Positions 23,301 to 35,300 of a DNA stretch of 64,000 nucleotides are shown here, piece by piece. Origin of the DNA: Branchiostoma belcheri (taxonomy: Eukaryota > Chordata > Leptocardii > Amphioxiformes > Branchiostomatidae); the NCBI RefSeq assembly GCF_001625305.1, contig NW_017804353.1, positions 5,094,999 through 5,158,998 of the forward strand. The letters are read 5' to 3'. Within the stretch, counting starts at the first letter, position 1. Every line of letters starts with the position of its first letter. Below the pieces are notes generated by a model that was given only the letters and a program-made list of their open reading frames with translations, had not been told where the DNA came from and did not search any database. A program made the translations under genes and the position numbers.

Positions 23301-26300
23301 CATCACTGGGTAGTGGGATCACATTTGCAGATCATAATAGTCTTCATCTCTATCTGGATCACATCATTCATTTATGCTTATGGGCAGTTGTGCACATGCA
23401 CAGACTAGACAATGATGGTGCTACCAGTAGTGGTGCCATCGTCATATATTGTTTGGGAGATATCCACACTTCATATGCTGAATAAGCTTTTCACTGACTG
23501 CAGCTGCCTTATTCTGGTGTTGGACACATGCAGCTGTTGTTGTATATTGGAATCTGCTTGGCACCTTGCTCTATTTACTACCCATTAAGGAGAGCTTGCA
23601 CAACCATTTGATTCAGGCTTGAGGTAGTAGTTGGCAAAAGGTCACATTTGCTAGCACACAACAGGGATCTGGTATAGTCTCATGGCGTTTGAATATGGTA
23701 TTGTTACATGCCGTTTGTTTTATACTCATACTTATAAAACTGTCTAATTTAAAGGACAAGACGTTGTCAACCCTGGTGCTCCAGTGGGACTTACTGGACA
23801 ACCTGTAGATCCTTACAACATTCGTGTGGAGTGGCAACCTCCAACTAACCCAACTGACGACATCTATGGGTACAAATTGCAATATGCGAAGCCAGGAGAC
23901 AGTTCCCCACAAACTGTGAACATGGGTAACCCACCTGATCGTACATATATCTTGAGCGGAGTGTCTCCAGACACACAGTACAACATGTGGGTGACACCGT
24001 ATGGTCCTAGAGGTGACGGACCTCAGAGTCAACATCTTACAGTACAAACTCAGCCTGTAGAAGGTCCAGGGACCGGCCCAGGAACAGGCACTGATGGGAG
24101 ACCAGGTGGTAAGGAACAGCTTCATTAGGCTCTGGACAGTGAGGTCTCATTTTGTCACTGGCATCATCACTGGACAATGGAATCTCATCTTGTCACTGAC
24201 ATCACTGGACAGTGTGATCACATAGTCTCCAATACAGTCATCATCAGTACAAGTCATCTTCATTTGACAGGCAGACGTCATATTGGAACAGACTGTACTC
24301 ATCAGCATGAACTGGAGACACCATCTCATACAATGTCATGTATTTCCCTTTACCTCGCACACCCTACACACTCCAACCGCACATGTAGTTTGCACCAAGT
24401 TGCTGCAGCTACAATGGAAATTGCATCTCCATATATATACCAGCACACTTGTCATGACAGCACAACAGTTAGTCTTCCTTGTTTCTCAATACAGACCAAT
24501 ATTCATCATAGAATTTGCTTATGGTCAGTTGACATTTCTTAAATGTGTATTAAGCATTTCTCCTCAGTCTGCAGTTGAGCAGAATATGCCTCACAGAAAT
24601 TTTCCCTAATGGCAATGATGATCTACTTTAAAGGACAACCTGGTGCTCCACTTGGAGTAGGTGGGCATCCCGTGGATCCCTACAACATTCGCTTGCAGTG
24701 GCGTCCTCCAACTAACCCAACCGATGACATTCATGGATACAAGTTACACTATCTCAGGCCAGGAGACAATACACTACACACTGTTGACATGGGCAACCCA
24801 CCCGATTTTACATACACCCTACGCGGAGTGTCCCCTGACTCAGAATACACCATGCTGGTGACACCGTACGGGCCTAGAGGAGATGGACCTGAGAGTGAGC
24901 CATTCACTGTTCAAACCCAAAGAGTTGGAGACACTGACGATTCAACCAGTGGTAAGGATACAGAGTCCTTATACACATACCTGTGCCATGGGGAAGGCCC
25001 ACATCATCATCACAGCCATGTGCATTCATGATCATGGACAGACAGATCAGTACAGAATATAGAACTTACTGTTCAATACAGTATGTACACTGTCCTCAGC
25101 TTTGACATTTGAACAAAGGTACAAAATACATGATACCATCAACACAAGCATCATGTTGCATATATGGCACTGCCTACTTGTCGAGAGTGGATTATATCAC
25201 AATCAAGCTGTGATTGACTTCTTCAGACAGTTCCCACCAGCCCATCTGACAAGATACATTTTATGTGCATTATAGAAACTTCAAAATTTCTCTCATCTGA
25301 CCTTTCACCATGCTAAGCTTGTACTTTACAATTCCTTGCAATGACTTTGCAGTACTACGTCCATGGTTAAATCTTTTCCTGCGAACATGTCATTGACATT
25401 CACTCATCTTTGTGTCATACTTAGAAATATTTACATTAATTTGATGAATTTGTATATCTGCTTTTTTAGACGTATACTGTGCTTAGTACAACATTGAAGA
25501 TGCATGGTATCCATGGTTTAGATCATCTCAAGTATCTTGCAGTTTGAGATGTCTGCAATTTACAGTCACTGTGTCAAACAGTCATGCTGTTCTATTACCA
25601 GTACTCTAGATCTGTTTTTCTCAGTGAAATCCTCGTCTCATAATTGTGTTGATGTAAATTATAATGCTGTACTTTTGAATACCAGCGGTGGTCGACCCTG
25701 GTGCCCCACGAGGAGTGCGCGGGCTTCCCCTGAACCCTTACAATGTCCGTGTCGAATGGCGACCACCCTCCAACCCAACTGACGACATCTACGGGTACAA
25801 GTTGCAATATCAGAAGCCTGGAGACAGTTCCCCAGAAACTGTGAACATGGGCAACCCACCTGACTCTACATATATCTTACGAGGAGTGTCTCCAGACACA
25901 CAGTACAACATGTGGGTGACACCGTATGGTCCTAGAGGTGACGGACCTCAGAGTCAGCCTTTCACTGTTCAAACACAAGGTGACCCTAGTGGTAAGAAAA
26001 ATCTTTGTACGTGTTGCACCGCACGGTGAGCATCTCGGCAGCTGTTTGCATTTGTCGTGTCCGTTGTGTTGAAGACTGACGACAAAGGAGAACAGTTGAC
26101 AGATGTGGCTCACAGACAAGCCTGAGTTATCACCGGCAGAACAAAGCCACCTCACTGTCCAGAAAACACTGCAGTTTTGAGAAGAGCACTGCCACACGGC
26201 AGTCACAAGCGGGCAGTTTGCACTGCATCACCTATGTTAGGCACTTCAAGCCACCAGCACCTTCAGTTTTTACTGAGCCTCCATGTTGTATCCATCAGCA

Positions 26301-29300
26301 TCACTTTGAGTTGCTTAGCATTTTATTTCTAGTTACAGCTGTGAAGTACATGTTGTACTTATAGACTTGTATCACGTGCACAGTGGCTTTGCAGCGTTGA
26401 TGCTATACACTTGTATTTATGGTCCTTGCATTTCAGTTTCCTGACAACTGACAAGGAAAGGGACAGATAAATGTTTGTACATTACTGTGAAAAGTACTGA
26501 GCTACATGTACTTACTTTTTTTATTCTCCTGAGTTTGCAGCATCTAAATCTGCACCATTCATTTTGATTTGGTGTACATGTACATGTGTCTGTGTGTAAA
26601 CTATGCAGTTTTATGTCCATCTAATAGTAGCAGGCTGGAAACATGTATCAATGTGTTTTATATACCATTGTGCATTCTGATTTATGCATTTTTCCTTTGA
26701 TTTCATTGATAAACATTACATATATTAAGATGTCCTCTTATACATGTATCTGATATGATGATTATACTAAATGTAAATCTGACAGCATTGCACATTTACA
26801 TTTGTACAATCTTCATTTGTACATGTAATTACAGCCACATCATTGTGTCGCTGATTGTTGCAGGGTGCAAAAGCAGCTTGTCAAATAATCATGCTGATAA
26901 AACACTATACTTTTGAAGGATCAACAGATATGGGTGAACCTGGTGCCCCAGTGGGAGTCACTGGGAATCCTGTGGATCCTTACACCATTCAAGTGGAGTG
27001 GCAACCCCCCACCTACCCAATGGACGACATTGCTGGATACAGGTTGCTATATGAGAAGGAAGGAGACTCTACCCGTGAAACTGTTGACATGGGTAACCCG
27101 CCCGACCGAACCTACAATCTCGCTGGAGTGTCTCCAGACACACAGTACAACATGTGGGTGATGCCGTACGGCCCTAGAGGCGACGGACCTCAGAGTCGAC
27201 AGTTTACCGTAAAAACGCAACGTGGTAAGAAATTCCCTCAGGGTGGTCATTGTGTTGTGAGAACGTGCAGACCTGGCACCGTGGACGGTACTATGCAGAC
27301 GGACAGAACATTTCATGGTCACAGAACCTACAAGGTAGTGGATGGCCAACCCATTCATTCCATGGAATGCACACAGATCTTGCAGGTGGACAGATTGGCA
27401 CTAAAAGCACAACATTGCTTTGCAGCAGCTTACAAAGCACCTTGCAGATATATTTGTTTTGCTGACATGCTGTGCATTCATTTTCATTTTACATGATTGT
27501 ATGTGTGTTGTTAGATAATGTGCAATGTACATGTACCATATTATTGGAACATTAAAAGTTGTTTACATCTCTACGAATGACAGACATTTATTTGCTCACA
27601 CTTTTCCTGCCATATCGGCTGAAGTGAGGCTACGGGGACTGCAAGGAACAGATATTACATCATTGCTACTCATTTATCACAGTGACAGGTTGTGGACAGA
27701 GAACTAATGCTTTAAATACCATGATGACTCTTGTTGTGATCCACCATTTGTTCATCATATGGGCACACAAGTACAAACTTCATTCACAGCTTTTCCTACA
27801 TTAATTTGTACTTGTACCATTCACACTGCAACCATATGTTTCAAATGATCCCCAGTTTCATATTATTGTTTTATCCTTCAACAGCAAGTGTCTCAAGATC
27901 TACACTGTCATGTAAATCTACAAATTGTATAGCTGCATTTTACCAATCAAAGTACCATCACAAAAAGTCAAGACATACATGTATGGTGCAATCATGTAGT
28001 TATTGTGGATTTGAGAACTGAAATACAGGCCAGAAAGTTTGAAAGTAACATTTCCCTATGTTTTCCACAGAGGACCTGGGCAGCATTGCACCTAAGGGGG
28101 CACCAGGAGCAGCCTCAGCTGTCACCAGGGACGCCTCTAGCCTCCTGGTGGAGTGGGAGGCTCCTACCCTACCCGAGGGTTCTCCAGACCTGCTGGGATA
28201 CAGGCTATTCTGGAGGCGGGTTGGAGAGGGAGAGTACCAGACTGTGGAGGTTGGGCCAGGGGAGCTGTCCTACATCCTGATGGACCTGGACACCTTCACG
28301 GAGTACGAGATGTACGTTGTCGCCTTCAACGCTAACGGAGACGGACCCAACAGTGACACCTTTACTGCTATGACCGCTGAAGGAGGTAAGAACTATACTA
28401 TAGGCTGATTGTACTCTAGAAGTGTGTGTATGATTGTGTACATGTACATCAATGTATGTATGGTTTAACCCATATGTGAATAGTCGAGACAACATGAACA
28501 CCATTGTCACACCGCACCACACAAGAACACACACATAAACATCGTGACACAGTTGATGTGGACCTAAAGCTAAACAAGAGCCCAATACCCATCCCTTATG
28601 ACAGTGCAACCTGTTATGTTATCCATGACTTCTGTCTCTAATGCACAGGCATCAAACTTTTCAGTTGCGCATCAAGCGCAAAAACTTCATAAAGTCATAA
28701 AAGTGACATGGATGAAGTCATGAATGACATTTTATTGCCTGCAGATTTGATCTAAAGGGCAACTAATAATCTTTTACTCCACTGATGGCTTGCACTGCGC
28801 AGTGCTTCAGTGTAACCAACTGATGCTGTCCCCAACTAAATCACCAAACAGTGCTTCCCCAACCTGAATTACAAACTGTTCAAACTAAAATGTGCAATCT
28901 CTCCTACCCCGACTAATCTCCAGCCCTCCGTTACTACTAGATATGGAAACTTATCAGTTTGTTAAGGTTTCACATGGAATTTGATAACTAGTGATGTTAT
29001 CCCAATACTAGGCTATTCCTGTGTAAGATATCATGTTATTTCATTTTATAATTTTTGCATCATGAACCATTGCTTATGTATGGCTCCAATCTGCTCAACT
29101 TCGCAATGCACAGACGACACTGGTGCTCCCCTGGGAGTGGCGGGAGAGCCAGTTAGCCCTTACAGCGTCCGTATACAATGGCGCCCTCCCACAAACCCAC
29201 CTGAACCCGTCATGGGCTACCGATTACTGTACCAGAGATACGGCGATGACAATCAGCAGCTTGTCGACATGGGACATCCCGACGACTTCAGCTTCATGCT

Positions 29301-32300
29301 GAGAGGTCTCTCGCCCGGCAGCCAGTACGACTTCTGGGTGACGCCGTACGGAAACCGAGGTGACGGTCCAAGGAGCGAGAGGGTGACTCTACAGACACAA
29401 GCTCCCGGCTCTGGTGGTAAGAAGTCTTGCGTTGGAGTGAGAAGAAACACCTCCGTACCAACCATCGTGCTCACTGGATCAGCTTCATCCGGCATCTTGT
29501 GCATCATCGTAGACCTCGTAGACTGCCCACTTTACACAACACTGCGCCACAGTGTAAACGTTTAAACCATTCCAACATATCAATTTGCTTTTTTTGTTCT
29601 AATCTAATGACCGAGAATCACGTCCTGTAAATGTACAATGTACACGTCAAAATCCCACACATCACAGTATAATATTATTGCTTCACGCAACTCAAACACG
29701 ACAAAGCTTTGCAAGTTGTACAGTATGTGCAACCCTTTAAGTTTAAGACAATGACTGGTCACCAAGGAATGCCACCTTGGAATGCCATAAAATGACAAGA
29801 TTGTACTCCTTGACACGGAAATGGACACTAAGATAAACACACCATGTCTTTGAGCATGTACACCATCTTCCGATGCACGAAGTACATAACAGTTATAACT
29901 CAACAACAGACTACGTATGGAGCTTACGAGAGACTGCCCTCGTGTCAAAACACATTTCACCCGTCCACGTCTTAGCCCTTGTACTTACATGTACAGTAAT
30001 TTTCTTTGTTTTTAAAGTATTCTTTATAAACACAGTAATTCTCAATGACAGCTGAGATGTTGCCAACCCCAAGAATGACAGGTAAGCAGTGGAATCATTT
30101 TCCACAAGCAGGTAAGTTTTACTAACAGGCTGGTCGCAGAAGATACTAAATGGGAACACTATTTAATTAAGCCTTAATGCGTTGTTATCAAATTAACTAA
30201 CATTTTCCGTTACCTTCTCTTAAGTACCCGGTGCCCCTGTTGGTCTTACGGGAGAAGCGGTGGACTCCCAGAGCATAACTGTGAGATGGGAAGCACCAGA
30301 GACAACCATGGGTGTTATCACCGGATACAAGATTACTTACCAGCCTGAGGGGGGCGTACCCGCCGAAGCCTTGGTCCCCGGGTCGGACAGAAGTCACCTT
30401 CTGACGGGGCTTACTCCCTACACCGTGTACACCATCTATGTTGTCGGTCGCACCTCACAGGGAGAGGGGGATAGCAGCGACAGTATCTCGGTCAGGACAT
30501 TTGAGGGTGGTATGTAGTTACCCGCAGTTCTCTCTCCACTCACTGATCCCAGTTGGTCTGTTACCAACAGGATGGTCAAGCACTCTCTCTCCTTCTTTCT
30601 TTCACCCACACTGCACCTAAGTCTCCTCTTTGAATCACTTCTAAAGCAACACTTCATTGTTGGCAGGTTTTGGGTGACTCAGCTGATCGCACGAATGAGT
30701 GTAATTAAGTATCTGCACCTTCTGTATCACTGCACACTTTGTCATGAAAACTTCATCCACAAATCTAAATGGAGATGAACTGATATGGCTTCACAATACT
30801 GTGTAATGTCATACATGCTCTTACTCTTCCAGTCTGTTATGGACCCTTTCTCAGGACTTTTATTTACCAGATAACAATACCTGAACCTGAATACTATAGG
30901 CATAAAATCTGTAACACTTTGTTACTTATTTTTCTTGTTAATATAATAAATATTTGTGTAATGACAGTAGGAACTGACATAGCTCCCCTTTCCACCACAC
31001 TTGTCACGTGCACTGTAGAGAGGACCTTGCACCTAAGGCTTCACTTTTTGCCAAAGACGTTTTGTCATTTCTTTCAAGTTATGAGCATGAACTGCATGTG
31101 TCAATTCCATGGTCAATGATTGGCTTTTTCTCGTAAATTCAAGCGCCTGCTCGTCCCGTTGGTGTCATGGCAAACGCCCTGGATGCCCAGTCAATCCAAG
31201 TAGCATGGCAGGAGCCCGAAGTGAACCGTGGCATCATCACCGCTTACAACGTGTATTACCAGCCCGCTTCGACAACCGCTAACCAAGAGCCTAGCAAACA
31301 GACAGTTAGCCCCTATGAGCTCTTCTCCCTGCTCGGGGGATTGCAGCCAGCCACTGAGTATGTCATCAGTGTGGCTGCGATCACTTCGGCAGGAGAGGGG
31401 GAACGAAGTGACAAAGTGACAGCACAGACAAGAGCAGGTGGTAGGTACATCTACTGACAGAGGGCTTCCTTTGTTTTTTTTTAATGATTTACGTTTTAAC
31501 ATCCTAACATTCTCTTGTCTATTCTGTCACTCTCATCTGTGTCCGTTGGCCACAACAGTTGATGTCACATGATGGAGACATCAATATTTGTGCCAAATGT
31601 TGTGAGAAAATTGTTGAACCTTGTCAGTAGTTAAACCAGTTGACACTAGCTATTTGACACTAATTCGTTATGTCTCCATGCTAACCTGCAAATATATATC
31701 TCTAACAGCATCAATTTACTGACATGTAAAGTTGGACAGGGAAAGCAGCAAGGCACTGGTTACATCTCCATTGCACGTGCACACTTGTGGGAGGGGGTTC
31801 ACCTTTGACTCAGTGTTCTTACATGGGTATATCTGCTTTTTCAAAAGTTCCAGACGCACCAAGTGACTTTGAAGCCGAAGCAGTGGACGCCACGAGCATT
31901 CAAGTTTCGTGGGAGCCCCCAGCAAACACAAACGGAGTACTGCAGGGGTACAAAATCCTGTACCGCCAGGCTGGTACTGAGGACGTTTCCATTGCCGAAG
32001 TTGCCCCAGCGGCACAATACCACCTCCTGACTGAACTTCAGCCATTTACAGTGTACCTCCTTGCCCTGGTAGCCTTCACTGAAGGTGGAGAGGGTGAAAC
32101 CAGCCCAGAAGTCACGGTACAGACAGATGAGGATGGTAGGTGACATTGGCAGGCTATTTCTCACAATGGAAGCTACTTCATACTTTTCTGTGAACCATAT
32201 GGACCCAAGAAAAAGCCTTCTCCCTTCTCTCCTGTACCCCTTTTCCTGTGGCCTCGATTAAACTTCTGAAGTGGAAACCCAGCTGCTTACCTACATGTAT

Positions 32301-35300
32301 GAGAATCGTTGGCTCTTGCCACCTGCACATGTCCATGCTAAATGACACCATGACAACACTGCCCTAATGTCTCCTATATTTTCTCCTGCCAGTACCCGGC
32401 CCCCCACAGGACGTTTTGGTGGAACCTATCGATTCAACCTCGAGCAGGGTAGTCTGGCAGCCACCTGCCGAGCCAAACGGAATCCTGCAAGGTTACAAGG
32501 TCCTTTACAAGGACGCTAACGCAGCAGAGTACACAACCCGAGAGGTTGAGCCCACAGAAATGTCCTATGTTATTTCTGACATGATTCCCGGGACTGAGTA
32601 CGTGGTTGCCGTGTTGGCCTTCACCGGTGCTGGTGATGGCCCTGCCAGTGAAGAAATCGCAATTCAAACGGCGGAAGGTGGTATGTACACCAATCATGAA
32701 TTGACAGCGATATTTCTGAGTATCCGCTGACTCCCTCTCTTCCTCATCCTTCCCATTCCTTCTTGTGGTATCTGCTCTCCTTTCTCGTGATACCTGATAA
32801 CGTGTACTGCTTATCTCTCCTTTATGGACAAATAGTTTCTATCTGACCTGCACTTTCGCAGGGGCTTTTTATGTCCTTATCTTTGCACTGTACACTTGTA
32901 CCAGCCCTCCTCATTCTCTTTCCCATTCCCATTAGTGACAGTTTTTCATACTGTTGCTTTCTGGGCATGAATACATGGATTGTAATGGTCATTCCTAGAC
33001 TTGTCTAGTGCCAATCCTGTGAGATGATGTTGTATTGCTATAATCTCTTGAGTTGTTTCAATGTATGGTTCATGTCCATTATTGCACCTGTTTGAATGTT
33101 TCCTATTTGGCAAATGATTTTGTATCTAACTGGGAGCACACTCTCCTCTCCCCCACCCCTTCTTTCTTTTTTAAGTCCCTGAAGTCCCGACCTCCGTCAC
33201 GGCTGAGGGAATTGACGCTAGGTCCATCCGAGTCAGTTGGCAGGCACCAGCTGAGACAAATGGAGAGCTCCAAGGCTACTACATCTACTACACTCCCGAG
33301 GGGTCCGACGAGGAGCAGAGGGCACAAGTGGGGCCGACTGACACATCCTATGTGGCCAGTGGCCTCCAGCCCTACACTGTGTATATCATAACAGTGAGCG
33401 GTTTCACAAGAGCTGGAGAAGGTGACAGGAGTGCCGAAACGAGAGTCCAGACTTTACAGGGCGGTGGGTAACGCACATTCCTCGTGAACTGATATGCTGA
33501 TAGAGCATTGTCATAGGCCGTAATGGCTTGGCTGTTCTTATATGTATATGTCGTTTGTTCCATTGCCTGTTCATGCTACACGTAAATCTGGGCTTGCTTG
33601 TTGCTTCTTTGAGACCTTCCTTCCTCTTCTTGACAGATTACGTCTGTCTCCTCACATTTTGTGTCTCCCCCCTGGAGTTTTTGTCTTCCAATTCTCCGTG
33701 CATCCTTCCAGACTCTATTCCCTAGACCTTCCTGAAACTGGACTGCCTCCCAGTGTTGTGTTTTGGAGCTTTGTCACACCCAGTGACTTCTTTGTCCTGT
33801 TCTTGTGTACTTGTCTTGTCGGCTTTGACTGCAGGGCATTGCTTTTTGTCTAGATCCGACAATCTCATCATCTACGCTTTCTATCACTTCGATTTCAGCA
33901 TTCCACCTGCTTCCAATTGAAAAATTCCATCATTCCTTTTTTTTCATAAAGTTCCGGAATCACCCACTGGGCTGGGTGCCACTCCTGTTGACCCCCAGAC
34001 TATTCGTGTTGAATGGCAGCCTCCTCAGCAGCCCCATGGAGAAATCCAGGGATACAACATCTACTACAGGACAACTGAATCTGAAGCAGATGTCTTGCAG
34101 CAGGCAGGAGCACAGGACATTTTCCTGATGCTCACTGGACTCAGGCCTTTCACTGAGTACACCATAAGGGTCTCTGCTCTCACTGGTGTTGGTGAGGGCC
34201 AGACGAGTGACTCTGTGACAGTTTCCACACCGGCTGGTGGTGGGTATTATTCTGATGTTGGCCTGTATTGTCTCTAGAGATGTTGTGGTTAGATTTTGTT
34301 GCTTTGATATTACTGTGGAACTCCTATCTTTCTGACATTTACCTATTGTAACTTGGCGTCTTTGTCAACTTAATGACAAACTGTGCTGTGTCTATCCAGG
34401 ACACTCTGAACATGGGTGAACGATTGTCATCCATTGTATTTCGTGCCAATTTCAGTGCTTACGTATTCATGGCTTTCATGTATCTTTTCTGAGTCTTTCA
34501 CACCTTCACCTTGGCACGATCTATTCTTTCTCCAAAAGCTCCATCGACTCCGATGGACGTTGAGGCCAATGCAGTTGATTCCCAGTCTATCAGGATCAAC
34601 TGGCAGCCACCAGCAGAACCTAATGGTAACATTCTTGGCTACAACATCTACTACACTACTGAGGGAGAAGCCAGCAACAACCAACAGACTGTTGGTCCTG
34701 ATGATACAACGTACGTCATTGAGGGATTGCGGCCCTCCACCCAGTATGCCATTACTCTTACTGCCTTCACTGAGGCAGGGCAGGGTGAGCGTACAGAGGA
34801 GCAGGTTGTGACGACACTCACCGATGGTATGTACCACATTCGATGGTTACCTGCTCTTTGTGAATAAGGAATATAACAAGAACTGTGCTGTTGATAGCTT
34901 TGGAACTGCATAGTGAATTGTGATCCTGCTGCTGGAAAGATGTTGGTAGAAAAAGATTGCTTAATGCTGTCCAACTTCATGTTATGATCTCTCTTGTCTC
35001 TTTTCTAACTATCCGTCACGGATCTTTTCACTCCTGAATACCAGTTCCCGGTGTGCCAGGTAGCATAGAGGCCAATGCACTTGACACGACCTCGATCAGA
35101 GTCGAGTGGCAGGCTCCCTCAGAAACCGGAGGAACGCTGTTAGGATACAAAATCTACTACCAGCTTGCGGATGACGACAGTCCATCCACAGCTGACGTAG
35201 AGCCAACCGAGACCTCCTACTTGCTCACAGAGCTGAGGCCATACAGCCAGTACCTCATCTGGCTAGTGGCATACACAGAAGCTGGAGAAGGAGAGAGAAC

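Noticed and set aside
16206-24125. Repeated minus-strand open frames of 65-170 codons opposite the RGD exons
   Set aside because: They are antisense shadows of the tandem exons: identical because the exons are identical, without splice logic or a recognisable domain.
16237-25000. Regularly spaced repeats as a CRISPR-like or satellite array
   Set aside because: The roughly 0.87-kb periodicity is exon plus intron of a coding FN3 array, with conserved splice sites and open frames.
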